A DNA stretch of 64,000 nucleotides from Nonomuraea jiangxiensis (GCF_900099965.1 NZ_FNDJ01000015.1:186001-250000), one strand, 5' to 3'. Positions 48,607 to 57,345 are shown, counted from the first letter of the stretch. Notes: generated from the letters alone by a model not told the origin. Program-made: numbers and translations.

Positions 48607-50118
48607 ATGAGCGTCATCGAGTCCGTCGGTCCCGAGGTCCGTGTCACGGCGGGGAGGCTGCGCGGCCGGATGGAGGATGGCGTGGCCGTCTTCCGCGGCG
48701 TGCCTTTCGCCCGCCCGCCGGTCGGTGACCTGCGGCTGGCCGCGCCGGAGCCCGCCGAGCCGTGGGACGGGGTACGCGAGGGCGGCGCGTTCGGTCCGCC
48801 ACCACCACAGTCCAACCTGCTGGGCACCTCGCCGGGAACCGGCTCGGACGGCGACTGGCTGACCGCCAACGTCTGGACTCCCGCCCCGGGCGCCGCAGGG
48901 CTGTCGGTGATGGTGTGGATCCAGGGCGGGGGATACATGTACGGGTGGTCCGGAGACCCGCTGTTCGACGGCGGCGTGCTGGCCAGGGACGGCGTCGTCG
49001 TGGTCACCTTCAACTACCGCGTCTCCGCGGAGGGGTTCGGGCACTTCGAGGGGGCGCCGGCCAACCGCGGGCTGCTGGACCAGGTGGCCGCGCTCCGCTG
49101 GATACGCGACGACATCGCGGCCTTCGGCGGGGACCCGGACCGGGTCACCCTCTTCGGCGAGTCCGCGGGAGCCGGGAGCATCGCGGCGCTGATGACGATG
49201 CCCCGCGCCGCCGGCCTGTTCCGCAGGGCGATCGCGCAGAGCGTGCCGGGCCTGTTCTTCACTCCGGAGCTGGCCGCCGACCTCGCAGGCGCCGTCGCCG
49301 GCCGGCTGGGCCTGCCGCCGTCCGCGAGCGAGCTGGCCCGCCGCTCGCCGGAGCAGCTGAACGACGCCGCGGACGCGGTGGCCGACGCGATGGGCGGCTG
49401 CCCGCGGTGGGGCCGGGCGGCACACGTCCAGACGCCGTTCGCGCCGGTCGTGGACGGCGAGGTCCTGCCCGCGGTGCCGTGGCGGGCACTGGCGGACGGG
49501 GCCGGGCGGGACGTCGAGCTGGTCGTGGGCCACACACGCGACGAATACCGGCTGTTCATGATGCTCAAGGGCGAAACCGGCCAGATCACCCCCGACCGCG
49601 CGAGCGCGGCGCTGCGGGTGCTCGCCCCGGACCCGGACGCCTACCGCGCCGCCCACCCGGGGATCGGCGCGGAGCGGCTGTACGAGTTGGTGCACTCCGA
49701 CTGGCTCTTCCGCATGCCTTCCCTGCGGCTGGCCGAGGCCACCCACCAGGCGGGCGGCCGGGCCCATCTGTACGAGCTGACGTGGGCGGCCCCCGGCATG
49801 GGCGGCGATGTCCTCGGCGCGTGTCACGGGCTCGGCCTGCCGCTGACCTTCGGCAACCTCACGGCCGGAGCGGCAGGGCTGCTGATCGGCGGGGAGCCGA
49901 CTGCGCAGGTGGCCGAGCTGTCGGCACGGGTCCGCGCCGCATGGACGGCTTTCGCCGCGACGGGCGATCCGGGATGGCCGGCCTACGAGCCAGCTGGCGG
50001 TCATACCTGGATCATCGACACCGAACCAGCCATAGCGGCATACCCGGAGGAAACCTCCCGGCGGTTGTGGGCCGGGCACACCTTCGACCCGCTCACCCTG
50101 GCCGCTGTCCCGTCCTAG
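48607..50118 (+). CDS. Type-B carboxylesterase
   Basis: Carboxylesterase/lipase of 503 residues. The nucleophile elbow is FGESAGAG with Ser186; the C-terminal catalytic histidine is in ACHGLGLPLTFGN. The oxyanion-hole motif reads QGGGYMYG where HGGG is usual. The start V-x-T-x-x-G-x-x-x-G and the PPVGDLRL segment are standard. ATG 48607 has AGGAGGAG upstream. No signal peptide is present, so it acts in the cytoplasm. Substrates would be small esters; p-nitrobenzyl-type esterases are relatives. Confidence 0.92.
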   Translation: MSVIESVGPEVRVTAGRLRGRMEDGVAVFRGVPFARPPVGDLRLAAPEPAEPWDGVREGGAFGPPPPQSNLLGTSPGTGSDGDWLTANVWTPAPGAAGLSVMVWIQGGGYMYGWSGDPLFDGGVLARDGVVVVTFNYRVSAEGFGHFEGAPANRGLLDQVAALRWIRDDIAAFGGDPDRVTLFGESAGAGSIAALMTMPRAAGLFRRAIAQSVPGLFFTPELAADLAGAVAGRLGLPPSASELARRSPEQLNDAADAVADAMGGCPRWGRAAHVQTPFAPVVDGEVLPAVPWRALADGAGRDVELVVGHTRDEYRLFMMLKGETGQITPDRASAALRVLAPDPDAYRAAHPGIGAERLYELVHSDWLFRMPSLRLAEATHQAGGRAHLYELTWAAPGMGGDVLGACHGLGLPLTFGNLTAGAAGLLIGGEPTAQVAELSARVRAAWTAFAATGDPGWPAYEPAGGHTWIIDTEPAIAAYPEETSRRLWAGHTFDPLTLAAVPS

Positions 50119-50142
50119 CCCCGGCGTATCGGAGGGTGAGGG

Positions 50143-50162
50143 GGCCTGCGTCCCCGCAGGCC
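50143..50162. terminator. Hairpin between convergent genes
   Basis: GGCCTGCG (50143-50150) pairs with CGCAGGCC (50155-50162) around TCCC. It lies 25 bp after the esterase stop and before the end of the convergent crcB-like gene. Confidence 0.65.
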
Positions 50163-50215
50163 GGAGGCAAAGCGCCGGAGGATCCACACCCCGGCCATGA
50201 CCGCCGGCAGGCTGG

Positions 50216-50578
50216 TCAGCCGGTCACGGCCTGGGCCACCAGCAGTCCCACCAGGCCGGCGCCGAGCCCGGCCACCACGCCGGCGACGACGTTGGCCAGC
50301 GCGTAGAAGCCCGAGCCGTTCTGGGCCAGCCGCAACGTCTCGTAGCTGAACGTGGAGTACGTGGTCAGCGTGCCGCAGAACCCGGTGCCGAGCAGCACCG
50401 ACCAGGTCGCGTCGGCGGGCAGGCCCACCAGCAGGCCCAGCACGAACGACCCGGTCAGGTTGACGACCAGGGTGCCCCAGGGGAACACCGAGTCGTGCCG
50501 GGCCTGCACCAGCCGATCGGTCAGATAACGCAGCGGCGCGCCGATCGCCGCCCCGAGGGCCACCAGCAGGATCGTCAT
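50216..50578 (-). CDS. crcB: Fluoride-channel-type protein CrcB/Fluc, subunit 2
   Basis: Membrane protein of 120 residues with four helices. The Fluc signatures are present: GAPLRYLTDR, GTLVVNLTGSFVLGLL and TGFCGTLTTYSTFSYE, which contribute the fluoride path and the sodium-binding turn. It is the last gene of a three-gene unit with a DUF190 protein and a second crcB-like gene; such pairs are thought to build heterodimeric dual-topology exporters. It overlaps the DUF190 gene by four bases. Confidence 0.92.
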   Translation of the reverse strand: MTILLVALGAAIGAPLRYLTDRLVQARHDSVFPWGTLVVNLTGSFVLGLLVGLPADATWSVLLGTGFCGTLTTYSTFSYETLRLAQNGSGFYALANVVAGVVAGLGAGLVGLLVAQAVTG

Positions 50579-50931
50579 CGGCCGCCCGCCGACCCGGGCG
50601 TACGGCCCGCGTAGCGGATCACTTCGACCTCGTCGAGGATGACCAGCCCTTCGCCGATCAGCTCGTCCAGCTGGGGCAGGAAGCCGCGGATTTGCTCCTC
50701 GGTGTCCACGATGACGACGGCCACGGGCAGGTCCTCCGACAGTGACAGGATGCGCGTGGTGTGGACGCGGTTGGAGGCGCCGTACCCCTCCATGCCGCGG
50801 AACACGCTCGCGCCGGCCAGCCCGGCCGCGTGCGCCCGGCGCACGATCTCGTGGTGGAGCGGCTTGTGGTGCCAGGTGTCGGTGTCTCCGATGAAGACGG
50901 TCAGCCGCAGCGCGGGTCCGTGCAGTTTCAC
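50575..50931 (-). CDS. DUF190-family (PII-like) protein
   Basis: Protein of 118 residues of the DUF190 type: KLHGPALRLTVFIGDTDTW, then HHEIVRRAHAAGLAGASVFRG and a final VILDEVEVIRY. DUF190 proteins have a PII-like ferredoxin fold and are often inserted between crcB genes, where they may regulate the channel. GTG 50931 has GGGAGG five bases upstream and overlaps the preceding crcB-like gene by four bases. A longer frame to 51243 is a shadow. Confidence 0.9.
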   Translation of the reverse strand: MKLHGPALRLTVFIGDTDTWHHKPLHHEIVRRAHAAGLAGASVFRGMEGYGASNRVHTTRILSLSEDLPVAVVIVDTEEQIRGFLPQLDELIGEGLVILDEVEVIRYAGRTPGSAGGR

Positions 50932-51422
50932 CGTTGCCTCCCGCGTTCGCTCCGGCGCCGGGCGAGCGCCAGCGCCTGACGGGTGATGGTGGTGCCCGCC
51001 CACACCGCCGGCAGGGCGGCGACCAGCGTCGCGGCCAGGTAGGCCAGGGCCACGCCGGGCGCGCCGGCCCGCATCGCCTGGTGGATGTCGAGGATGTACG
51101 TGGAGAAGGTGGTGTAGCCGCCCAGCACCCCCACTCCCCAGAACGGGCGCAGCAGCCGGCGCCCCGTCCACACCTGGTCGACGAGGGTCATGAGCACGCC
51201 GATCAGCAGGCAGCCCGACACGTTGACCAGGAACGTGGACCACGGGAAGCCGGTCGGGCCGTGCGGCAGCGAGGAAGAGATCCCGTAGCGCGCCAGCGCG
51301 CCCAGCACGCCTCCCGCGGAGATGGCCGCCAGCACCGGCCAGGCGTGCGGCCGCAGCTCCTCGCGCATGCCCGGGACATGAACGTCGACGTCGGAGTCGA
51401 CGGGCGTAACAGGCTCGTGCAT
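50928..51422 (-). CDS. crcB: Fluoride-channel-type protein CrcB/Fluc, subunit 1
   Basis: Membrane protein of 164 residues. After a polar N-terminal extension of about 25 residues it has four helices and the Fluc motifs GALARYGISSS, STFLVNVSGCLLIGVL and GVLGGYTTFSTYILD. It is the first gene of the crcB-DUF190-crcB unit, expected to release cytoplasmic fluoride. ATG 51422. I could not identify a fluoride riboswitch in the 200-bp leader. Confidence 0.92.
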   Translation of the reverse strand: MHEPVTPVDSDVDVHVPGMREELRPHAWPVLAAISAGGVLGALARYGISSSLPHGPTGFPWSTFLVNVSGCLLIGVLMTLVDQVWTGRRLLRPFWGVGVLGGYTTFSTYILDIHQAMRAGAPGVALAYLAATLVAALPAVWAGTTITRQALALARRRSERGRQR

Positions 51423-51620
51423 ACAGCTCTCCCTACCAGAACGACACGCGCTTCTCCTGGCAGGGACCGTTGGCGGCGCTCACCGCGGTTTCCCCGTGCC
51501 GATCGGGGCGGCGGGCCCCACCGCCGCGAACCTCACCTTCCGGTCGAGATCCTCCTCGTCCACTGTACCGGCAGCGCCGGGCCCTGGGCCGTCACACCGC
51601 CTGGCTCCCGGCCGCCGGCG

Positions 51621-52928
51621 TCATGAGGTCGCGTGCTCGGCGGCGGTCAGGATGGCGCCCAGCTGGACGGCGACCAGCTTGCGCGGCTCGATCGGCGGGC
51701 CGGGGGAGTCGGCCGCGGCCTGGCCGTACCAGGTCTCGAAGCGCTCGCCGAGCAGGCGGCGCTGCTCGCGGACGGCCGGTGTGTGGTTGCCGGCGGCCAG
51801 TTCGGCGTCCAGCATGCGGAGGAACGTCCCGGTCAGGCGCAGCCGCATCAGGTGCGTCGCCTGGCGGTTGCCGAACTCCTCGGCGACCGTGACCGGGCGG
51901 TCCCGATCGGGCAGCGCCTCCTCCAGCTCGCCCAGCGTGCGGAAGGTCTCCAGCGTGCTCTCGGCCGAGCGGCGGAACGGCGAGGGCACGCGTAGATCGC
52001 CGGCGACCGATCGCATGCCCGCCGCCAGCGTGTCGATCACGTCGCGCCTGGCCGCGGCGCCCTCGGCGAGGACCTGCCCATGGGTACGGCCGATCGGGCG
52101 CCGGTCCGCCACCCGCTCGTCGGCCCAGAAGGGCACCTCGGTGATCAGGTGGAGCGCGCCGAACCTGGCCGCGTGGTCGGCGCTGCTGCCGCCTGCGCCG
52201 AAGGCCGGTCCCACCTGCGACCCGGGCGGGGTCAGGTAGACGGCGGAGCCGATCGGCTCGGCGCGGGGCAGCTCTGGCTCGCCGTGATGCAGCGGCAGGC
52301 CCTCCAGTCCCGGCAGGGCGGCCAGCCGCTCGGCCAGGCGGGCGTCGCGGCGGTTGAGGTAGAAGAACGCGCCCTGGTACTCGCCGTTGTGCAGCGAGCA
52401 GACCAGCGCCGGGCGTACGTCGTCCATCAGGCGCATCAGCGCGGCCGTCTCCGGCAGTGTCCGGTCGAAGCGGTAGTCGCCGGCGGTCAGCGGGAAGGTC
52501 CATTCGACCTGCTCGGCCGGGGCGGGGCGGTAGAAGTGCTCGGCGTACGCGCGGCGGTCGCCCGGCCTGTCGTACCAGCCCTCGTTCAGCCGGGCACCGT
52601 CGGGGTCCGCGCACGCCACGACGTGCCAGCGGTAGCCGAGCTCGGCCCGCAGCCGCCAGTCCTCGCACAGCAGCCTGACCAGGGCGAGGGAGGTCAGGGT
52701 GCCGACCGGCTCGTTGGGATGCGGGTCGGCGATGATCACCGCGTCCCGCGGCCCGTCGCCGATCGTGAGCGCGTACAGCGGCTCGCCCAGCCGGGAGGCG
52801 CCGATGCGGCGCGACCGTACCAGGCCGGGGTGGGCGGCGACCAGCCGCTCCAGCTCCGCCTGCAAGGTGTCGACGGACGGGAACGCGGCCTGGTGGGGGA
52901 CGCGGTTCATGTACTTGGCAACGTTCAT
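51621..52928 (-). CDS. M14-family zinc carboxypeptidase
   Basis: Metallopeptidase of 435 residues. Zinc ligands are His70 and Glu73 in DPHPNEP with a third histidine in CSLHNGEY; the catalytic Glu is probably in LITEVPFW. The C-terminal 150 residues form a helical extension not found in minimal M14 enzymes. No signal peptide is visible, so the enzyme is probably cytoplasmic. ATG 52928 is given; ATG 52910 is an alternative. It is divergent from a TetR gene only 26 bp away, with a dyad between. Confidence 0.88.
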   Translation of the reverse strand: MNVAKYMNRVPHQAAFPSVDTLQAELERLVAAHPGLVRSRRIGASRLGEPLYALTIGDGPRDAVIIADPHPNEPVGTLTSLALVRLLCEDWRLRAELGYRWHVVACADPDGARLNEGWYDRPGDRRAYAEHFYRPAPAEQVEWTFPLTAGDYRFDRTLPETAALMRLMDDVRPALVCSLHNGEYQGAFFYLNRRDARLAERLAALPGLEGLPLHHGEPELPRAEPIGSAVYLTPPGSQVGPAFGAGGSSADHAARFGALHLITEVPFWADERVADRRPIGRTHGQVLAEGAAARRDVIDTLAAGMRSVAGDLRVPSPFRRSAESTLETFRTLGELEEALPDRDRPVTVAEEFGNRQATHLMRLRLTGTFLRMLDAELAAGNHTPAVREQRRLLGERFETWYGQAAADSPGPPIEPRKLVAVQLGAILTAAEHATS

Positions 52929-52934
52929 AATGGG

Positions 52935-52945
52935 ATTACGGTAAT
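52935..52945. promoter_or_regulatory. Operator between M14 peptidase and TetR genes
   Basis: ATTAC-G-GTAAT is a perfect dyad in the 26-bp divergent gap. TAATAA at 52942-52947 overlaps it and may be the -10 of the TetR gene, whose ATG at 52955 would then be at the transcript start. Confidence 0.6.
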
Positions 52946-52954
52946 AATTTGGTT

Positions 52955-53569
52955 ATGAGAATGACAAGGGCCGAGGCCAAGGAGCAGAACCGGCGGGCCC
53001 TGCTGGAGGCCGCCCGCCGGATCGTCACCAGGGACGGCCACCGGGCCAGGCTGGACGAGATCGCCGAGCAGGCGGGATTGACCACCGGCGCCGTCTACTC
53101 GCTGTTCGGCAGCAAGAACGGGCTGCTCATGGCGCTGGTCACCGACTGTCTCGGCCCACACCTCGACGGCATCGAGCAGGCCGTGCCCGCCGGAGCGGGC
53201 CTCGCCGAGGCGGTGGAGACCTTCGCCCGACACTACCGCCGTCAGTGCGATGACCCCGACGCGCTGCGCCACCTGTCGTTCGAGATCAGCCTGCTGGACC
53301 TGGCCCTGCGCGACCCCGAGCTCCGGCCCAGGTTAGCCGCCTCCGTCCGCGCCCACGAGGAACGCCTGGCCGCACTGCTGGCCGGCAGGCCCCACCACGG
53401 CACACCGCTCACGCCGAGGCAGGCGCAGCGCCTGGCCACGGCACTGCGCGCCCTCCTGGTCGGGCTCAGCCAGGGCGTCATCCTGGGCCTGACCAGCGCG
53501 GTCCCCGAACAGTACTTCGCCGAAAGCGCCCGCGTCCTGGTCGCCCCGGACGTGCTCGGACCGGCCTGA
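52955..53569 (+). CDS. TetR-family repressor
   Basis: Regulator of 204 residues. The helix-turn-helix is at about residues 30-52 (LDEIAEQAGLTTGAVYSLFGSK). ATG 52955 (or 52961) starts directly after the promoter, consistent with leaderless translation. The divergent M14 peptidase gene and the short shared operator region make it the probable repressor of that peptidase and of itself. The C-terminal ligand domain gives no hint of the inducer. Confidence 0.9.
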   Translation: MRMTRAEAKEQNRRALLEAARRIVTRDGHRARLDEIAEQAGLTTGAVYSLFGSKNGLLMALVTDCLGPHLDGIEQAVPAGAGLAEAVETFARHYRRQCDDPDALRHLSFEISLLDLALRDPELRPRLAASVRAHEERLAALLAGRPHHGTPLTPRQAQRLATALRALLVGLSQGVILGLTSAVPEQYFAESARVLVAPDVLGPA

Positions 53570-53642
53570 ATCGCGGAGGTGAGCTGGGGACCGCTCGTGT
53601 CGCGCGGAGCCGTGCCGGAACTCCTTGGGGTGGTCGGGGCGG

Positions 53643-54362
53643 TCAGGATTCGGTTCGGTCGCCGTCGAGGTAGGCGTTCAGGGCGGCGGCGCCCGCGAGC
53701 ATGGCGCGGCTCCTGGCCGACAGGCGGGCGTGCCAGTCGAGCAGCGTCGCCTCCAGCGGGGCGACGCCGCCGGCGGCGCGGACCTGGGCGATCAGCGGCG
53801 CGATCTGCTCCAGCAGGTAACCGCCCCGCCTGAGCTGGTGGACCAGTCGGGCATCGCGCACGTCGGCCGCGCTGTAGACCCGGTAGCCGGTCAGCGGGTC
53901 GCGGCTCGGCCGGACGAGGCCGGCGCGCTCCCATTTGCGCAGGGTGGCCGGGCGGAGGCCGAGCCGGCGGGCCAGCGGGCCGATGAAGGTGTCGCCGCGT
54001 TCCTGGGGCACGGGCGCGAGGTCGCGGAGCGCGGCTTCGACGGCCTGGAGGGTACGGCGGTCGTCGAGCAGTTGGGCGTGGCTCTCGTCGATGAGCCGCA
54101 GCGCGTCCTCGACCGCGCCCCGGTTGACCGCCTGCATGATCGACGTGGCCGTCCGGTGGCCGTGTCCGGGCACGAGGGCGAGGAACGCGCCCAGGGCTTG
54201 CGCGTGCCGCGGTGTGTAGGTGCGATAGCCGTGCGGGGTGCGCCCGGCGGCGGGCAGGATGCCGGCCTCCTCGTAGTTCCTGACCGCCTGGGTGGACAGG
54301 CCGTGCCCGCGTGCCAGGTCGACCGGCCTGAACCGTACGCCCTCTTGAAGGTTTCGCCCCAT
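53643..54362 (-). CDS. Double-HTH MerR-family regulator (TioE-like)
   Basis: Regulator of 239 residues with two MerR-type winged helices: the first at about residues 10-70 (PVDLARGHGLSTQAVRNYEEAGILP), the second near 125-185 (IGPLARRLGLRPATLRKWERAGLVRPSR). This tandem layout is that of the TioE-type MerR group. The ATG at 54362 is preferred to a TTG at 54392. A palindrome TCAACG-ATAC-CGTTGA lies upstream at 54400-54415. It neighbours a beta-propeller protein gene that ends 70 bp upstream on the same strand. Confidence 0.86.
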   Translation of the reverse strand: MGRNLQEGVRFRPVDLARGHGLSTQAVRNYEEAGILPAAGRTPHGYRTYTPRHAQALGAFLALVPGHGHRTATSIMQAVNRGAVEDALRLIDESHAQLLDDRRTLQAVEAALRDLAPVPQERGDTFIGPLARRLGLRPATLRKWERAGLVRPSRDPLTGYRVYSAADVRDARLVHQLRRGGYLLEQIAPLIAQVRAAGGVAPLEATLLDWHARLSARSRAMLAGAAALNAYLDGDRTES

Positions 54363-54399
54363 CAGCCTGTCGATGTCTTGGGAAAGTATCAACGCCCAG

Positions 54400-54415
54400 T
54401 CAACGATACCGTTGA
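54400..54415. promoter_or_regulatory. Palindrome upstream of the double-HTH MerR gene
   Basis: TCAACG-ATAC-CGTTGA, perfect 6-bp arms. A further TATCAACG half copy lies at 54387-54394. Probable autoregulatory operator. Confidence 0.55.
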
Positions 54416-54432
54416 TGGCAGGCTTGTCGGCG

Positions 54433-55287
54433 TCAGCGGGGCATGCGCGGACGGGGTAGTGCGGGATCGGCCACGTCGAGGCTGAGATGAACGAGGTTGG
54501 GCTTGTGCCTCCGACCGAGCATTCCGAGGCTGGTGACGAGGAGCCCGTCGTCGATGACGGCGATCGCGGACGGGCCGTCGAGGCCGTCGGCCTCGGTCGC
54601 GAGGATGGTCATGGCACCGTTCGGGGTGATGCGCAGAACGGTATCGCGCGGGTGGACGGCAAGATACAGCGTGCCCGAACTGTCGAAGGCGAAGTCGTCA
54701 GCGGGTATGCCGGTGTGCATCTGCTTCACCTCGCCCGGGCGCCCATCGTCGATGCCGATACGCAGGACGGTGCCCTGGGCCGTGTTGGTCGCCCACAGGG
54801 CGCCGTCCCAGAGCTTGAGCCCGTTCACACCCGTGGACGACACGGGGTCGTCCGGCGACACCGGCGTCAGGTGGTCGTCGGCGAGCCAGAGCCGGAGCGT
54901 GTCGTCGCCGGGAGGACAGGAGAGGATCTCGCCGTTGACGGAGTCGGCCCCGAACAGCGTGCCGTCATCGGCGAAGGTGATGCCGTTGAGCCCTGCCCGG
55001 GTTTCCGCGGCGGCGAATCGCACCCAACGATGGGGCGCCTCACGCCGCCAGATTCCCGTCACGGTGCCGTCCGTACTGCGCACGGCGGCGTACAGCCGGT
55101 CCTCGGTGTCGGAGGCGAGGCCGACCAGGATGGCGTCGGCCGGTCCCGGGACCACCCGTTCCGGCTCGCCGCTGGAGAACCAGACGGTGCCTGCCAGCAG
55201 CAGCGTCGCACAGATGGTGCCGTCCGCGAGGACCACGACGTTCTCCGGCATCTCGCCGGCACCGTGATCAAAGGTTTTGAGGATCAT
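54433..55287 (-). CDS. SMP-30/gluconolactonase-like beta-propeller protein
   Basis: Protein of 284 residues built of repeated beta-propeller blades, for example PENVVVLADGTICATLL, GLNGITFADDGTLFGAD, GVNGLKLWDGALWATN and DDFAFDSSGTLYLAV. The conserved Asn and Asp positions match metal ligands of SMP-30/gluconolactonase-type hydrolases. No signal peptide, so it is cytoplasmic. It is divergent from a GntR-type gene at 55396; control by that regulator is likely. The substrate may be a lactone, but strictosidine-synthase-like relatives cannot be excluded. Confidence 0.82.
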   Translation of the reverse strand: MILKTFDHGAGEMPENVVVLADGTICATLLLAGTVWFSSGEPERVVPGPADAILVGLASDTEDRLYAAVRSTDGTVTGIWRREAPHRWVRFAAAETRAGLNGITFADDGTLFGADSVNGEILSCPPGDDTLRLWLADDHLTPVSPDDPVSSTGVNGLKLWDGALWATNTAQGTVLRIGIDDGRPGEVKQMHTGIPADDFAFDSSGTLYLAVHPRDTVLRITPNGAMTILATEADGLDGPSAIAVIDDGLLVTSLGMLGRRHKPNLVHLSLDVADPALPRPRMPR

Positions 55288-55337
55288 GAATTGCGCCGTC
55301 CCATCGTGGCCATGTTATACAAGAAGCATAGCGTTGA

Positions 55338-55362
55338 GATATCAATGGTTGACGTTGGTATC
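55338..55362. promoter_or_regulatory. Candidate GntR operator
   Basis: GATATCAA (55338-55345) and TTGGTATC (55355-55362) form an inverted repeat with one mismatch and a 9-base spacer, in the divergent gap between the beta-propeller and GntR genes. The AT-rich context is unusual for the window. Confidence 0.5.
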
Positions 55363-55395
55363 TTTGACGATGCTCTGTGGTGATATACCGGGAAG

Positions 55396-56151
55396 GTGTC
55401 CGATATCCATCCCGTGATCAAGGGAATGCCTCACATCCCCGCGCTGCTGCTGGTCGGTGAGGAAGAGCCCGGCCTTGACCGCACCAATCAGGCATACCGG
55501 GCGATCAGGCGCCAGATCATCGACCTGACGCTGCCGCCCGGCAGCAGCTTCAGCGAAGCGTCGCTCGCGCAGCAATGGCACATCAGCAAGACACCGGTGC
55601 GCGAGGCGCTCGCGCGGTTGAGGCGCGACGGGTTCGTGGACGCGCTTCCGCGAGCGGGTTACGTGGTCAGCCCCATCACGCTTCAGGACACCGACGATCT
55701 CTGTGCCCTGCGGACGTTGCTGTCCGGTGAGGCCGCGGCCGCCGCCGCGCGCCGAGGCGTCGAGGCACCGGCGCTTGAGCGGCTCGAAGTGTTGTCGAAG
55801 GTACCCATCGCGCTCGCGGCGGGCGAAGCGCGACCCGAGGACTCGCTGCGGGCGGGGATGGAGTTCGAGGCCATCATTGCCAACGCCAGCGGTAACAACC
55901 GGTTCGGCAAGGCGATCGTCGACGTGCTCAACGAGTTGGAGCGGGTGCTGCGGATGGCCGCAATGATCGCTCCCGAGGCCGCGAGCCCGCCCGGGGAGCT
56001 GGGGGCCATCGTCGAGCGACTGCGGGCGCGGGATGCGGACGGCACTCGCGAGGCCGTGCGCAGGCGGTGCGAGCGCGTGCGTCACGACGTGCTCCAGGCC
56101 CTGGCGAAGAGCGCCTCCGTCAGCAAGGCGCATATCGAAATGCCGGCGTGA
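55396..56151 (+). CDS. GntR-family (FCD) regulator
   Basis: Regulator of 251 residues. The winged helix is at about residues 30-95 (YRAIRRQIIDLTLPPGSSFSE, SKTPVREALARLRRDGFV) and the C-terminal FCD domain follows, with helical His/Asp/Glu positions that normally hold a metal and an organic acid. The GTG at 55396 follows GGAAG directly; the transcript may be leaderless, and ATG 55426 is possible. It is divergent from the lactonase-like gene, consistent with control of a sugar-acid or lactone pathway. Confidence 0.87.
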   Translation: MSDIHPVIKGMPHIPALLLVGEEEPGLDRTNQAYRAIRRQIIDLTLPPGSSFSEASLAQQWHISKTPVREALARLRRDGFVDALPRAGYVVSPITLQDTDDLCALRTLLSGEAAAAAARRGVEAPALERLEVLSKVPIALAAGEARPEDSLRAGMEFEAIIANASGNNRFGKAIVDVLNELERVLRMAAMIAPEAASPPGELGAIVERLRARDADGTREAVRRRCERVRHDVLQALAKSASVSKAHIEMPA

Positions 56152-56297
56152 CTCGTTCTGTCGCGGCGCACTGTGTAGCAGGCTCGCCGGCGCCGGTCGG
56201 GTGCCGTGCGCTGTCATGCCGCGACGTCGAGAACGACGGCATCGTGTTCATCTAAGGACCTGCCGGACAGCTGACCGCGCGGCATCCCACGGCCGAT

Positions 56298-56328
56298 TTG
56301 ACCTCAAGTGCGCTTGGGGTATCAGGCT
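56298..56328 (+). promoter_or_regulatory. SoxR-type promoter of a quinone reductase gene
   Basis: TTGACC (56298-56303) and CAGGCT (56323-56328) are 19 bp apart. The box CCTCAAG-N4-CTTGGGG spans 56302-56319 with one mismatch in the right arm. It reads toward the dehydrogenase at 56371. Confidence 0.75.
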
Positions 56329-56370
56329 GGGTCCGGAATTCATGGACTGTGGTCGTGGGAAGTGGGCAGC

Positions 56371-57345
56371 ATGCGCGCGGTGCAGGTGACGAAGTTCGGC
56401 GGGCCCGAGGTGATGGAGCTGGTGGAGGTGCCCGAACCGGCCGCCGGTCCCGGGCAGGCCGTGGTGAGGGTCGAGGCGGCGGAGATCAACTTCGTCGAGA
56501 CGCAGCTGCGGCGCGGGATCACGCCGGGCCCGGCGTTGCCCGAGCCACCGTACTTCCCCGGCGGCGGGATCTCCGGGCGGGTGGTCTCCCTCGGCGCGGG
56601 CGTGGCCGCCGCGTGGCTCGATCGGCGCGTCGTCGCGCCCACGGCCGGGTTGCGCGGCGGGAACGCCGAGCTGGCCGTCGCCGAGGCGGCCGACCTCGTC
56701 CCCGTGCCGGACGGCCTGGGCCTGCCGGAGGCCGCGGCGCTGCTGCACGACGGCAGTACGGCGGTCGGCCTGATGGCGAACGCCGGCGTACGGCCCGGCG
56801 AGTGGGTGCTGGTCGAGGCGGCGGCCGGCGGCCTCGGCAGCCTGCTGGTGCAGCTGGCGCGCGAGGCCGGGGCGCAGGTCGTGGCGGCGGCCGGCAGCGA
56901 GCCGAAGCTGGAGGTGGCCCGCGGCCTCGGCGCGGCGGCGGTCGTCGACTACAGCCGACCGGGCTGGACGAAGGCGATCTGGGACACGACCGGCGGCCAC
57001 GGGTTCGACGTGGTCTTCGACGGGGTCGGCGGGTGGATCGGGCAGGAGGCGTTCGAGGTGACGGCGCGCGGGGGCCGCTTCTCCGTACACGGTGCCGCCA
57101 GCGGCCTGCCCAGTACGATCGCGCCGGAGGACGCCGCACGCCGCGGGGTCACGGTGATCGGCCTGGAGCAGCTGGCCGCCCTGGGCGCCGACTGGCGCAG
57201 CCGTACCGAGCAGGCCCTGGCCGCGGCGGCGGCGGGCCGGATCAGGCCGGTCATCGGCCGTACGTTCCCGCTGGAGCGGGCGGCCGACGCCCACGCGGCG
57301 ATGGAGGCCCGCACGGTCCCGGGCAAGACCCTGCTGATCCCCTAG
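56371..57345 (+). CDS. Quinone-oxidoreductase-like medium-chain reductase
   Basis: Medium-chain reductase of 324 residues without the structural zinc cysteines, typical of NADPH:quinone reductases. The Rossmann motif AAAGGLGSLLVQLA lies near residue 150; EINFVETQLRRG and GGGISGRV mark the GroES-like part. ATG 56371 is preferred over an in-frame ATG at 56308, which would lie within the promoter. The SoxR-type promoter agrees with a role in detoxifying quinones or redox cyclers, as for known actinobacterial SoxR targets. Confidence 0.9.
   Translation: MRAVQVTKFGGPEVMELVEVPEPAAGPGQAVVRVEAAEINFVETQLRRGITPGPALPEPPYFPGGGISGRVVSLGAGVAAAWLDRRVVAPTAGLRGGNAELAVAEAADLVPVPDGLGLPEAAALLHDGSTAVGLMANAGVRPGEWVLVEAAAGGLGSLLVQLAREAGAQVVAAAGSEPKLEVARGLGAAAVVDYSRPGWTKAIWDTTGGHGFDVVFDGVGGWIGQEAFEVTARGGRFSVHGAASGLPSTIAPEDAARRGVTVIGLEQLAALGADWRSRTEQALAAAAAGRIRPVIGRTFPLERAADAHAAMEARTVPGKTLLIP

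Noticed and set aside
51423..51620. Fluoride riboswitch before the first crcB-like gene
   Set aside because: I looked for the conserved GAUG and pseudoknot elements on the minus strand and could not assemble them; a covariance search would be decisive.
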